Assembly: GCA_019918135.1 (NCBI GenBank)
Contig: WBZZ01002570.1
Location: 15,001-79,000 of the forward strand
DNA length: 64,000 nucleotides
Reading direction: 5' to 3'
From: Paulinella micropora
Lineage: Eukaryota > Cercozoa > Imbricatea > Euglyphida > Paulinellidae
Shown here: piece after piece, positions 18,752 to 29,298 of the stretch
How the letters are laid out: each line of letters begins with the position of its first letter
How positions within the stretch are numbered: the first letter of the stretch is position 1
Notes under the pieces: model-generated
The model's input: the letters and a program-made list of their open reading frames with translations, nothing else
Database searches by the model: none
What the model was told of the DNA's origin: nothing
Made by a program: the position numbers and the translations under genes

Positions 18752-19507
18752 CTAATTTAAACAAACTTTTTTTTGTTTGCTTCTTTTCCGCGAATGCCTT
18801 TCTTCTCTCAACGATATTACTCGGGGGCCTAGCGCCGACCAAGCAACCCTAGATGCTACCACCTCACACACTTGCCGGGAAAGCACTTGCATCTTCATTT
18901 TGGGATGGGTCATGCGCATGCAACCTTCAAACAGCTCGCGCAACTTATAGTCTCTGCACCTGTAGTTCACGCCCTTGTGAATTCTACGGGAGGGGACATC
19001 AAAGCATAGCGAAAGAACGTCGCGCATCACCGTCCGCCAGTCCGACCACTCCTTGCCGCCCAACAAGTCCCAGAAAATCAGGCTGCTAAGCTGATCCTTG
19101 TAGACAGGCTGCGTGACCTGCGCCAGCGCCGCGCTGTGGAAAGCGCGACACACACGCGATATACCCGCCGCCTCTCGATAGTACCGAGCGCGCGCGTCAG
19201 CTGCGGCTGGGCTCTGCTCACCTAGCACGTACAACAACACCAGACTCAGAACCGCCGGGCACACCGCTCGGTCCAGTGCAGCCGGTGGCCTTGCCGCCAA
19301 CTTGCGCAGCGATTCTAGCTCTTGCTGCAGCTCGAGCAGCGGCAGCTCCCCCAGCTTGGCGCGTTTCTTCACGCCTGCTTTGGCTAGCTGTTTGTTCAGC
19401 TCGCGACACTCTGCCAGCCACACGCGTTTCCGACCCCCCGACGGGACTTTTCCGCCGGCGGGCGCTGCTGCGCTACCAACAGTCTCTGCCGACTGCTTCG
19501 ACTCCAT
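18752..19507 (-). CDS. F-box-like protein, 251 aa
   Basis: ATG at 19507. A Lys-rich N-terminus and a helical region (~25-70, ELNKQLAKAGVKKRAKLGEL) are followed by a hydrophobic helical segment (~80-130) ending in ISRVCRAFHSAALAQV, which resembles the second half of an F-box. The C-terminal half is globular and ends in a basic tail (RKRSKQKK) that may act as a nuclear signal. An F-box assignment is plausible but not proven; no LRRs follow. Confidence 0.6.
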   Translation of the reverse strand: MESKQSAETVGSAAAPAGGKVPSGGRKRVWLAECRELNKQLAKAGVKKRAKLGELPLLELQQELESLRKLAARPPAALDRAVCPAVLSLVLLYVLGEQSPAAADARARYYREAAGISRVCRAFHSAALAQVTQPVYKDQLSSLIFWDLLGGKEWSDWRTVMRDVLSLCFDVPSRRIHKGVNYRCRDYKLRELFEGCMRMTHPKMKMQVLSRQVCEVVASRVAWSALGPRVISLREERHSRKRSKQKKVCLN

Positions 19508-20350
19508 CTCCACTTCCGCTCACCTTCTTTTCTGTGTACTCCTAGCACTTGTCACTCTTTTTTCCTTTTCAGATCCAGAAACAAGGGAGGGGGGGGGTCG
19601 GGCAAAGCACAGGGGGCGGGGCAAGGGCTGGCATGGGGGCAGGGGGGGGGTTCTCCTTCCCCCCCTTCCCTCCCCTCCCTCCTTCGCTTCTTGTCTTACC
19701 TACTTTCCGTTCACTCCTATCTCTTCCCCAGTAGCTTTTAAATCAATTTCAGTTCATAAACGAGATGAACAAAAAAAAAGAAAATCCCCTTTACGGTCGA
19801 TAGGCCTGGCTCAAGCTCGGACACTACAAAGCCGGGGCACGGTAGCACTACGACGGTGGAACAGGCCCGTACACGCGGATTTGGTTGCGCTGTGATAGCT
19901 TTTGGGAGTCCAGTGTGTCACGAGCAGAGGCCAGAGCAGGCCTGTGTGTTCATTTCGGAGCCATGAGCTGGAACGCTAACAAGTTATGGAGCTGCTAACA
20001 CGGGTTATCGCGTCCATGAGTTGATAGGTTCTGCTGGAAGTAAATATCAATTTGTTGCTTTCCTATGACACGTGTTAGCAGCTCGACGAGTACCAGACGA
20101 AGCTTACATGCAAGCACAGGGGGGAGGACTTGGCGCAGCAGCCACGCAGCTCTGTACGCTCATACACGAAGCCCGCACCCTTCTTTTTCTTGGCGCGCAC
20201 ACACTCTTGGCACACTCACTCACTCACCCCCCTCCCTCCCCCACCCCCCCGAGACGGGCCTCCATGTGGCTGAAGTCAGGGCACGTAATCTTATCAGAAA
20301 ATCTCTTTTTGTGGTCGACAGGCCTGACTAAGGGCCATTTCCTTTTTGTC
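19508..20350. other. Intergenic, no gene seen
   Basis: Low-complexity G/C tracts (~19585-19680) and diverged pieces of the outer arm of the fold-back (GGTCGATAGGCCTGGCT near 19793). No credible coding frame. Confidence 0.5.
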
Positions 20351-20656
20351 CTTTGTCTGCCACCCGCCACCCCTCGACCCCAACCGAAACCCCCCTCTTT
20401 CCGTATAACAGACCCCTTCTGGGCATGGCGGGGCGGGCGGGCGGGGTGCCACCTGCGGCCTGAAATATATCCTCACGTGACCTCAATACATTCTTAATAC
20501 ATCTTTTTAAAAATGTATTAAAATAGTACGAAGATAGATATCACAGGTCACAGGTGGCACCCCGCCCGCCCGCCCCGCCATGCCCAGAAGGGGTCTGTTA
20601 TACGGAAAGAGGGGGGGTTTCGGTTGGGGTCGAGGGGTGGCGGGTGGCAGACAAAG
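20351..20656. repeat. Long fold-back element, ~105-bp arms
   Basis: Left arm 20351-20455 and right arm 20551-20656 are almost exact reverse complements (CTTTGTCTGCCACCCGCCAC ... GTGGCGGGTGGCAGACAAAG). They are separated by ~95 AT-rich bases with a small inner hairpin (AATACAT...ATGTATT). Weaker complementarity continues outside both arms (AGGCCTGTCGA/TCGATAGGCCT). It looks like a fold-back MITE or a cruciform-forming site; no target-site duplication was identified. Confidence 0.9.
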
Positions 20657-20746
20657 TACAAAAAAAGAAGTGGCACTACCCAGGCCTATCGATTTGGAGC
20701 AAAAACTCTTTTGTGTGAGTTAGCACCTCCCAGAGGGGGGAGGAGG

Positions 20747-20773
20747 GTGTGTGTGTGTGTGTGTGTGTGTGTG
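20747..20773. repeat. (GT)n microsatellite
   Basis: Thirteen GT dinucleotides in a row. Confidence 0.95.
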
Positions 20774-20938
20774 CAGCTCGGCAACTCGGTGCTACCCCCT
20801 CAACTGAATCATGCGTATTATTAAAATGAAATCAAACTCCGAATCAATTGTCGTGAAATGCTAGTTACTTTATTGTTAGACAAAAATAAGTCAGGATCAA
20901 ACTCCTTAGCGCAAAAGGTGTGTTCTCTTTTCCTAATG

Positions 20939-23812
20939 CTATGCACTGTGTCCCTCGTTCTCGTTCACGCCGGTGATTTTGGCCTTGATGTGCTGCAGAT
21001 GTTCCTCTTGAGAGACGTCTGCCACCAGACATCTAGCCTGCGAATCCCATCTCAAATAGTGTTTAAGGTCGCGCTCAAAGGTAACTGTGCTCGTTGCCAT
21101 ATAAAACCCGTTGCGGTTGTCCTTGCACCAGTTGTTGTAGTTCTTGTGCCAATCTCGGGGCTTCCAGTGCAAAGGACTCCTCACCTCATCAAGGAAGTCG
21201 TCATTTTTGACGGTTTCGTAAAAGAACTGGACGTGCAAGGGGGCACTGTGAAACGCGCTTTGCCAGAAAACCTCTGTGTTGTAGAGTGCGTCCTGACGTA
21301 GGTCGATCCTGTCCACTTGCGAGTCTTGCGATAGAAACAGTTGCCAAGCTAGGACCTCGTCGGGCAGCGCGCGGAGGCGCGCAAAGTATTCCTGTACCTG
21401 CATTGTACGTATGCGGTTGGCAAATCGGTTAGACACGGGGTAAAATATATAGCGACGCTCTTTATTCTCCACGAGGACCGTATTATGATGATTGCTATTG
21501 AAAACAACCCCACTTGGGTCCCTGACTGCGAAGAGGGGCATAAACTTGGGGTTAATGTTAAGCTTTTTCGAAGTGATCTTTTCTTTCATTGCGTTGGACC
21601 CCACTTTATTCGTGCTGTGCACAGCCTCCTCGCTTACCACAAGAACTCTAAAGCCGAGATGGGAATTGTGCTTGCCCATTATTTCCTCTGGCTTTGACGA
21701 CACGAAAACCCATTGTTCCCCCATGACACGTGATAACAGCTCCACTAGGGTACTTTTGCCCGCGCCTGGCTCGGAGATAAAGACACAAGCCTGTTCAGGC
21801 TTCTTTCCTTCGCGCAGCAGAGTATACAGCCACTTAAACAGGTAGCACGACATTTGCGTCACCCCTCCAGCCAGGATGTCGTGCACGTACTCGCGGAAAG
21901 GGGCGGCGAGTTGGTGCATGGCAGCGTCGTCGAGCCCGTGGGTTTCCATGTAGTTCCTAACTTGCTGTGTAGATACCCGGAAACCAGTAAACCAGTTCAG
22001 TGTGTCGGTCTCGTGGTCACTATAGCGAGTGTTGTGCAGAGCCTCTTCCTTTGGGTTCGTAAAAAAGTCTATACTCTTAGCGATTCTGCGCCGGTTGCTT
22101 TCCAGCCAAGCCTTACGGAGAGTGGTCACAACGCCCCTGCTGAGCTTGACGATCCCACGAGGCTCCCCTTTCTTCTTGTCCTTCTCGCTGTTGACCTTGA
22201 TGAAAAGGGGAGGAAGCTCAATTTTAAGATCATCCCCTTGGTGCTTGAAGTCGTTGATTGGTTTTAGTACCCACGTTTTCTCTGTCCCTTGCCCCCAAAA
22301 GACCGCGATCGCCTCTTTGCTTGGCCCCTTAATGTGGCAGAGATAATCGTTCATGAACAGTGTTAGCTGCTCCACAAACTCCTTTCGAGCGTACTTGTAT
22401 CGTGCTCGGAAAATATCTTCCCAATGATCTTGCCAAAATTCTGTTTCTTGTAAACCTTCGCCCGAAGCCCCGCCCGAGCTCCTTGTCTGTAATGGGCCGA
22501 ACCTGCGCCCGGCGGCGGCTTCTCCTGCCCAATATTTCATGAAGAGATTTACTGCCTCTTCCAACACACGTTCTTTCTTTGTGCAGGCCTTTTCTAGTGT
22601 CCCAGAGGGCAAATCCTGCCCGACATAATCCAGCTCAGCAGGCCGCGGGATGGGGGCCAACTGGGCTAAGAGGCGCTCCAGACGTGGTAGATATTCTCTG
22701 TCGGCTTTCTCCGCCTCCTCTGCCGCCATTCTCTCCTCGTCGTCGCTTCCTTCGTCGTCCTCCCTTTCCTGCCCGGGCTCGTCTGCCTCGTCGTCCCCTT
22801 GGTGGGCTTTCCTGCTGCTTCCCCTTCTCAAGCCCGACTTCCGGCTGCCGCGCAGCTTCTCCTCGTGATCTTGTAACTTGAAAAGAACTGGTCCCAGTCT
22901 CTTGCATGTTTCTTCCTTACATAGGACTGACACGTGCATGAATTCGGGGGAGGGCTCAATGTACGCTTTACTGCCGTCGTGAACCAAGCCGTCGTAAGCA
23001 GGACAGGGGTGATTTCGCGACCCAGCACTGTTCTTGCGGTATTCAATGTCAAAGCCGTTTGGTCTTTCCCTATTAAGGATAACCTTGAAAATAACGTTTG
23101 AATTGTGGTGGCGTTGTTTGCACAGAAAGGTGCGCGCCAGATGTCGAGAAAACCAATCCCTGCCGGCCACCGTGGATGGGGCAGCCAGTCCAGCACTGCT
23201 TAAGCTCGAGCTTGCAAGGTAGTGTTGTCCTTGTTCCTGCGCAAGCCCCCTCCCCTCGTCACCGTCGTCTTCGACGAGGTTGAACCACTTGTCGTTGTCG
23301 TAATCGGCCTCTCCCCTGTGCCAGGCTGCCTTTGTTTCTTCTAGTTCCTCCAGATCGAAGCGCTCTGGGTGCTTATTGGCCGCGCATTGAGTGTCGCAGC
23401 AAACAACATCCAGGGTGCGGCTGTACTCGGTAACTCTGACCCTGGCGTTATTGTTCCTCGCGCGATGGAAAACGCCTTTGTGGGCCAGGCAAGGGCGACT
23501 CAAGCGAGTACTACCCTGGCACGTGTATTGGAGCTCAAACAGGTGCGGGTCTTCCTGTTCCGGAAGGTGCTTGACGGTATAGAGAGAGGCACGAGCACCG
23601 CACCGCAGGAGGAGAAACTCGTCCAGGACGCCTCTGCTGCTCCAGTTCGTGCTATCGTATTCGCCGATCCAGACTCTGTGGTTGGGCCTCTTTTCGTTGC
23701 ACGGGCGCTTGCGCGGGCTCTCTGGGGTGAGTGCATCGCCCTTGCTCTCAACGGACGGCAGGGCGCGCTTGCCAGTCTGTGCAGCGGCTTGCGCCGGAGC
23801 AGGTTGGGACAT
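20939..23812 (-). CDS. D5-type helicase: twin zinc-knuckle + SF3/DUF5906 ATPase, 957 aa
   Basis: ATG at 23812. Two UL52-like zinc motifs sit in the N-terminal third, each of the form C.A..G...C....C (PCLAHKGVF...CCDTQC and PCPAYDGLV...CKEETC). An acidic linker follows (~330-400). The SF3 core comes next: an NTLNWFTGF-type lead-in, Walker A EPGAGKST at ~681-688, Walker B VLVVSEEA at ~723-730, sensor VVFNSN at ~769-774 and arginine finger ERRYIF at ~785-790. Known role: replicative or primase-associated helicase of large DNA viruses and plasmids. No archaeo-eukaryotic primase DxD site was found upstream, so priming may be supplied elsewhere. Gene is complete. Confidence 0.85.
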   Translation of the reverse strand: MSQPAPAQAAAQTGKRALPSVESKGDALTPESPRKRPCNEKRPNHRVWIGEYDSTNWSSRGVLDEFLLLRCGARASLYTVKHLPEQEDPHLFELQYTCQGSTRLSRPCLAHKGVFHRARNNNARVRVTEYSRTLDVVCCDTQCAANKHPERFDLEELEETKAAWHRGEADYDNDKWFNLVEDDGDEGRGLAQEQGQHYLASSSLSSAGLAAPSTVAGRDWFSRHLARTFLCKQRHHNSNVIFKVILNRERPNGFDIEYRKNSAGSRNHPCPAYDGLVHDGSKAYIEPSPEFMHVSVLCKEETCKRLGPVLFKLQDHEEKLRGSRKSGLRRGSSRKAHQGDDEADEPGQEREDDEGSDDEERMAAEEAEKADREYLPRLERLLAQLAPIPRPAELDYVGQDLPSGTLEKACTKKERVLEEAVNLFMKYWAGEAAAGRRFGPLQTRSSGGASGEGLQETEFWQDHWEDIFRARYKYARKEFVEQLTLFMNDYLCHIKGPSKEAIAVFWGQGTEKTWVLKPINDFKHQGDDLKIELPPLFIKVNSEKDKKKGEPRGIVKLSRGVVTTLRKAWLESNRRRIAKSIDFFTNPKEEALHNTRYSDHETDTLNWFTGFRVSTQQVRNYMETHGLDDAAMHQLAAPFREYVHDILAGGVTQMSCYLFKWLYTLLREGKKPEQACVFISEPGAGKSTLVELLSRVMGEQWVFVSSKPEEIMGKHNSHLGFRVLVVSEEAVHSTNKVGSNAMKEKITSKKLNINPKFMPLFAVRDPSGVVFNSNHHNTVLVENKERRYIFYPVSNRFANRIRTMQVQEYFARLRALPDEVLAWQLFLSQDSQVDRIDLRQDALYNTEVFWQSAFHSAPLHVQFFYETVKNDDFLDEVRSPLHWKPRDWHKNYNNWCKDNRNGFYMATSTVTFERDLKHYLRWDSQARCLVADVSQEEHLQHIKAKITGVNENEGHSA

Positions 23813-24172
23813 CCACAAGAGCTTCTTCTTTGTGTCTTTTACAAAGTGGAAAGGTGTTGGGGGGAGAGGAGCTTTTTTCTTTCTCTTCCCCCTCCCCCTT
23901 CCCTCCTCTCCCCCTTCCCCCGCCCCTGCCCTTCTTCCCTTTCTACCCCTTGCAAAAACTTATTCTGCTGACGAGTTGTTGTTGGTTGTATGCGAATTCA
24001 ACCCGGTTTGCTCCTCGGGAGGGTGTGTGATATGGTCAAATTTTGGGAGTGATATGGTCGTGCAAAACTTTTACCGTGAATCCCCAGAACGATCAGACTC
24101 TGTAACTTCTGTACAACTTGGGAATTTCTACTCTCTCTCGCTCACTCTCTCTCTCACCTCCATCCTCCGCCG
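23813..24172. other. Divergent intergenic space
   Basis: Lies between two divergently read genes, so it should hold both promoters. Contains pyrimidine tracts, the GATATGGTCAAATTTTGG repeat (~24031) and CTCTCTCGCTCACTC near the plus-strand start. No TATA box is obvious. Confidence 0.45.
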
Positions 24173-25919
24173 ATGTCACGGTGCGCAGTCTGCCATGAAA
24201 ATCCAACAGAATGCCAAGCACAGGAAAAAAAATTCCAGTTGTACCTCGTCCAACTGCGGCAGATGCGTTATGAGTTCGTACATTCGAAACCGTCGAGCAA
24301 GCTGCGCCGCACGCCGCATTGGCCCGAGTGGCGCTGGCGGCTAGTACAAGAAGCTGCGTTGGGCACGGTGTGGTCCTGGTGCATTCCGGATTGGGTACAA
24401 ACCAGCGTCTATTACCAACCTCTCGTGCCGAACAGCAGCCAGGCGGCCGCGGGGGACAGGACCATGACACAAGCCGTACGTGCCCTGCTAACGTACCTCC
24501 GGGAGTTCCGGAGGCCAGAACGTCAAGCCCGTGAAGCCGAGAGCTTGGTGTCTCTCCTAGAGCAACACCCCTGGTCTCCCACCGTCGAAGAGCAGGAGCA
24601 TCTATGGCAGGCACTAAGGTACTGCGCGGGGCGCTCGCCGTGGTTTCGCGTCGACCTCGGCACCCGACAGCGGCTCTGCGCCAGTACCTCAGTTGCTGGG
24701 CAGGACGTCTTCCCCCAGCTATGGGAGAGCGATCCGCTGTGCTTGCTGGCGCGGCCGGTGCCGCAGGCCTTGCTGGATGTATGCCGCCGCTCCCTCGACC
24801 CGAGAGCGAAGGGTGTGCTGGCTTGGTGTGGGGTGCAAGCCAGTGCGTGCGCTGAGCCTGTGCCCTTGTACACCGTGCTCGCAGCATTCCAGCAGGCACT
24901 ATACCAGGCCCTGCAGTCCAGCCAGAACTGGGACACGAATATGGTGGTGCAGAGTTTGGTGCGCTCGGCAGGCAGCTTCGGCCTGACGGGAGTGGTCTAC
25001 CGAAGGCCAGACTTATATGTGCCCGCCGCGGGGCTGCAGAAGCACCTGCGCCTCTATGAAATGCTGGTCCGGGTGTACCACCGACGCGTGCGGGATGCAC
25101 CGCCCGCACGCTGGTCGCGCGGGTCTCCCGCTACGGCCGCTCACACCGCGCTTCGCTCGGGCCTGGGGCTACGCGGCGGCGCGCACGGGGTCGAGTTCTA
25201 TGGGCGCGAGGGTTGGATGGCCGCCGTGCTAGACGCTAAGCTGCCCAGCCCCGCCGCGCTGGCCGTGGTGCTGGGCTGGGACACCAAGATCAATACCACG
25301 ACGAGGACGTCTGGGTGCTGGGCTGGTGGCTGCGCAGCGTACACAGTCGGAGCGCTGGGACTGGCGCCGCAACCCGGGTTATCGCGAGGGCTCCCTCTCT
25401 GGTTTGGCGTGCAAAACTCTGACGGACTACAATAGTGGTTGGCACGGCGCCTACGGGAACCTATTACTAACTTCCTTGCCCACCTTCACTCTCAACGCCT
25501 TCCAGAGCGCGAGCGGCCGGGTTGTTAGGTTGCACAGCGCACAACAAGGCACGCCATCTTACCCCCCTAGCGACCAAGTGCTGGAGACTACATGCGCACT
25601 GATCTCGCTTGCCAGAGCGCTCATGGTGAGCTGCAGCGGCCGCCGCCAAAATCTGTGGTTTGTCAGATGCATCCCTCATCCCTGGCTGCTGTTGGTGGCT
25701 TTTATGTGGCAGGCCCTGATCATGTGCCCTCGAGCCTGGGCCGACTTTAAGCCTGCCGGGAGCACTGTGGCCAGGCCTGCCCATGCAGGGCTCTTCCAGC
25801 CACTGCAGGCGGCGCACTGTCATCCCGCGGGGCCATTGTTTTGGCTATACGCAGACAGGTTGCAGCCTGGCGTCAAACCATCTCTTCCGGCCAGGGAGAA
25901 CGAGGAAGACATGTTCTAG
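24173..25919 (+). pseudogene. Broken paralogue of the cysteine-protease gene
   Basis: Starts at ATG 24173. It is colinear with the 904-aa protein at 35753-38467: RSPWFRVDLG matches GSPFFSVDIG, ESDPLCLLARP matches ERDPVCVLYPP, and the C-terminal TCALISLARALMVSC matches VCALWSLARALQVSC. The Gln/Cys neighbourhood of the protease core is kept near the end, but the locus looks broken compared with the longer copy, with roughly two or three interruptions. Sequence identity is low, so the duplication is old. It is probably not a working protease. Confidence 0.7.
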
Positions 25920-26079
25920 CGTACGACTTTGTCGAGTTTTTATTTTAAAAAATCGCTTTTTATTGTTTGTACATTATTAGCGCGCCCCTACCCTTGTTTT
26001 CCCGCGGAAAAAGACGCACGCAAAAATTTTTGTTGTTGCGCAAATGACAAGTCTTGCGCACTCCCTCCCCCTTTCTCCA

Positions 26080-26410
26080 AGGCTATCCTAAACCTAGTAT
26101 TTGGTATGCCGTCAGGCTCGAGCCGGGGCAGCGCGACGTGATCCTCAGGCACTTGTGGGCGGTGCCCTGCCCGGGCCGAGTTTAGCAAACCCAGCTGGCT
26201 GTCAATGGCAGCCGTACTGAGAACCCCCGTTGAAGCGAATCCAGCCGCCGAAACTACGTTACACGCTTGTTGAAGGCTGCACACACGACTGGACGCCTCT
26301 CCTGGCCGATGATGACTCGAGCTCCACGAGCTGGGAAAAACCGGCGTATCCCGCGGACACGTGCTTGCCAGGCACGAAGCTCTTTTGCCTGGAGCCCGAG
26401 CCCTGAGTTA
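26080..26410 (+). pseudogene. Decayed coding fragment A
   Basis: Protein-like pieces in more than one frame (SIWYAVRLEPGQRDVILRHL; then DWTPLLADDDSSSTSWEKPA and DTCLPGTKLFCLEPEP). It shares the stretch GAGTTACGCGCAACCTGCCG with fragment B at 27690-28265, so both probably stem from one family, possibly a secreted beta-rich protein (inference). Confidence 0.35.
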
Positions 26411-26524
26411 CGCGCAACCTGCCGTCGGCGTGGCCAGATACCTTTCGCCGGAGTTATAACACAGATCGGATTGAAGTGTAAGGCTTTGTCGACCTTTAAT
26501 AACAAAACATTTATAGATTCTTGA

Positions 26525-26587
26525 TCTAGCTGAAAAAAGGCAGTTCTACCAAGAAACCTGGAAGCACTGCCTTTTCTGATCGTATCA
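26525..26587. repeat. Dispersed hairpin element
   Basis: GATCTAGCTGAAAAAAGGCA ... TGCCTTTTCTGATCGTATC; short-loop member of the family. Confidence 0.7.
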
Positions 26588-27065
26588 CAGTCGTGCAAAA
26601 CTTAGCGCCAAATAAACGGGCCGCTCCGGTCTCTTTCCCCGGGGTTTTAGCGGTCGTTTCCCCGCGGAAAAAAACGCGCGCCAGAATTTTGTTTGCTTGC
26701 GCAAATGACAAGTCCTGCGCACTCCCTCCCCCTTCGGAGGGAGGGGGAGAGAAGAGGGAGGGGGGAGAAAAAGGGGAGAGAGTGAAGAAAGGGGCAAGGA
26801 AAGAGAACGGGGGCGCCCCTCTCTCCCCCCCCCTTCCCTCTCTCTTCCCCATTAAACAAACGACAGGGAGGAGGGGAGGAGGGTTATTCTCCCTCTTCCC
26901 TCTTTCGTCCCTCTTCCCTCTTTCTTCCCTCTCCCCTCCCCCTCCCTCTCCCCTCTTCCCTTCGTTCCCCCTCCCCTTTTTTTTGAACAGGAAAAATTTT
27001 TCTCTCTCTTTCTTCTTTTTTTTGCACAAAACTTGTTGCCAAATCTGCGCATGTGTGCGCCTGGA

Positions 27066-27133
27066 ATGATATAGCAGAAAAAGGCAGTATTGCCAGAAAA
27101 GCCTGAGAACGCTGCATTTTTCGGCCATATCAT
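27066..27133. repeat. Dispersed hairpin element
   Basis: TGATATAGCAGAAAAAGGCA ... TGCATTTTTCGGCCATATCA; loop sequence CCAGAAAAGCCTGAGAA is shared with the 6391, 18567 and 28684 copies. Confidence 0.8.
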
Positions 27134-27689
27134 ATGCACAGACCGTCAAGCTGCAATGTTTTGCGCCATCAAGAAAGTACAAAAAAATCCGCCAGAACTC
27201 GTTCAGCCGGAGTCTCGACAAGAAAAAGGGGGGGGGGGCGCGCCCGGCTTAGTCGAGTCGTTTCATTTTTTTTTGGTAGCTTCTGCGCTCTCCCCCTCTC
27301 CCCTTGCCCTTCCCCTGTTCTTTGAGCCCCCCGGGTTCAGGGCGCTCAGGGGAAAGAAAGAAAAAGGGGGGATAGGGGGGGGGCGCCCCCCCCCCCTCTC
27401 CTAGTTCAGTGCCCAAACTAAAACTTTGTCAAGAATTTTTTTATTGTTTGTACATTCTTAGCGCGCCCTTGCTGTCCCATTTTTTTTGGTTCCAGTGTAA
27501 GACCGTCGAGCTTTAATTAAATTCAGCGTAATTTACGTTTTCTCTATTCGTTCTCAGTGCCAAGTGTAAGAACTTGTCGAATTTTAATTCAGCGTATTTT
27601 TTTCGCACTTTCTTAGAGCGCCCCCACCCCTCCCTTTTTCCTGTCCTGCTTCTCGGGAGGGTGTGATATGATCAAAATTTGGGCCGCCG

Positions 27690-28265
27690 AAAACGTGCAG
27701 GAGGCCATCAATACCTCCTGGAGCGATCATAGCACCAATACCAGCTGCAGATATGTTTTTGCCTGGAGCCCGACAGACGCGTCTTTGAGTGCAGCCTGGG
27801 CAAGCACGGTTGTCTGGTACCAGGTGCCCGAGCCCTGAGTTACGCGCAACCTGCCGTCGGCGTGGTTTCGTTGGAGTTGCAGCCGGGCCAGGCAGTGGAA
27901 ACTCGCGTGCGCCTTTCGGTCGGTTGCAGGGGCTGCTCACTCAAGCTTTAAGTTGTGCAGGCGCTGCCGGGGGCCCCCGTCGATTATGCTGCGCGCGTGG
28001 GCCTGCGCCGATCCGTTGCAGGGCTTTCGTATAAACTCGGGGGCGCGCGGGGTTGCGGTCTACCAAGGCTGCGAAAGGTGGACAGAGTTTTAAACCACGA
28101 CAGCGCCGCCTCCCACTCCGCCGACAACAACAACAACAACAACAACAACGGGCGGAGAGTTTGCGGAGACGGGCGCCCCTGTGGGCGTGTCCTCGGCCGC
28201 CCGCCGCGGCGCGCTCATCATCGCGGGCGCGCGGCGGCGCGCTAAGAATGTACGAAAAAGAATAA
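27690..28265 (+). pseudogene. Decayed coding fragment B
   Basis: Begins AAENVQEAINTSWSDHS and includes WSPTDASLSAAWASTVVWYQ, then VSLELQPGQAVETRVRLSVG in another frame. A (CAA)n microsatellite lies at ~28120-28149, and a 3'-end element (AATGTACGAAAAAGAATAAA) closes the region at ~28246-28305. That order, coding pieces followed by a 3'-end element, is what a decayed gene would leave. Confidence 0.4.
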
Positions 28266-28683
28266 ATAAAAAAAATACTCTTAACAAAAGTTTTAAGACG
28301 CTGAACACACCCATGACACGACGAGCCTCTCCCCCCTGTGTTATGTGATAGTCAGAAAAGGCAATACCACAGATCGGATTGAAGTGTAAGGCTTTGTCGA
28401 GCTTTAATAACAAAAAATTCATAGATTCTTGGTGTGCCCCCACTCTTCCCCTTTCCCGCGGAGAAAAACGCCCGCCAAATTTTTTTTTGTTGCGCAAATG
28501 ACAAGTCTTGCGCGCTCCCCCCCCCTTCGCAGGGAGGAGGGAGGGGGGAGACAAGGGGGAGGGTTTTCCCCCCTCTTCCCTTTGCCCCCCCTCCCCTTTT
28601 TTTCGAGCAGGAAGATTCTTCTCTTTCTCTCTTCTTTTTTGCACAAAACTTGTCATCAAATTTGTGTATGTGTGCGCCTGGAA

Positions 28684-28751
28684 TGACATGGTCAGAAAAA
28701 AGGCAGTATTGCCAGAAAAGCCTGAGAACGCTGCCTTTTTCGGTCATATCA
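28684..28751. repeat. Dispersed hairpin element
   Basis: TGACATGGTCAGAAAAAAGG ... CCTTTTTCGGTCATATCA. Confidence 0.8.
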
Positions 28752-29283
28752 CATGCACAGATCGTCAAGCCGCAATATTCTGCGCCATCAAGAAAGTACC
28801 AAAAAATTCGCTAGAACTCGTTCAGCCGGAGTCTCGACAAGGGAGATGGGGGGGGGCGCCCGGCATTGGGGCTTAGTCGAGGCGTTTCATATATTTTTTG
28901 GTAGCTTCTGCGCTCTCTCCCTCCCCCCTTGCCCTTCCCCTGTTCTTTGAGCCCCCCGGGCTCAGGGGGCTCAAAGGGGGAAAGGAGAGGGAAAAAAGGG
29001 GGGGGGGCCGCCCCCCCCCTCTCCTGTGGGCTCCCAAAAAAAAGTTTATTTATTTTTGCTTTTTCTCTAAAGCCACAAATTAAGCCTTGTCCGTGGAATA
29101 AGGCCCCCCCCCCCGAGCCCCCTCCCCTTTTTCTCCCTCTCCAGTGTAAGACCGTCGAGCTTTAATTAAATTCAGCGTAATTTACGTTTTCTTGGGCGCG
29201 CCCTTGCCCCTCCTGATAGTCGTGCAAAACTTAGCGCTAAATGAACGGGCCGCTCCGGTCTCTTTCCGCGGGATAACAAAGGT

Positions 29284-29290
29284 TATATAA
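29284..29290 (+). promoter_or_regulatory. TATATAA box of the duplicated 5' fragment
   Basis: GGTTATATAA just upstream of ATG 29299; the same string precedes the intact paralogue at 29977, so the duplication carried the promoter along. Confidence 0.45.
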
Positions 29291-29298
29291 TAAATCAA

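Larger units (their letters stand above)
25920..29283. other. Repeat region with decayed coding pieces
   Basis: Alternating copies of the GGGCCGCTCCGGTCTCTTTC / TTGCGCAAATGACAAGTC repeat, hairpins, 3'-end and AATTAAA elements, and G/C-runs. Two decayed coding stretches are listed separately. No intact gene. Confidence 0.6.

Noticed and set aside
23369-24344. Open frames on the plus strand antisense to the helicase and before the protease paralogue
   Set aside because: Shadows of GC-rich genes; residues lack any conserved pattern and the opposite frame has clear motifs.
26852-27139. Charged frames (Glu/Arg/Gly or Pro/Leu/Ser) in polypurine/polypyrimidine tracts
   Set aside because: Pure low complexity, no start context, and they occur identically in many repeat copies.
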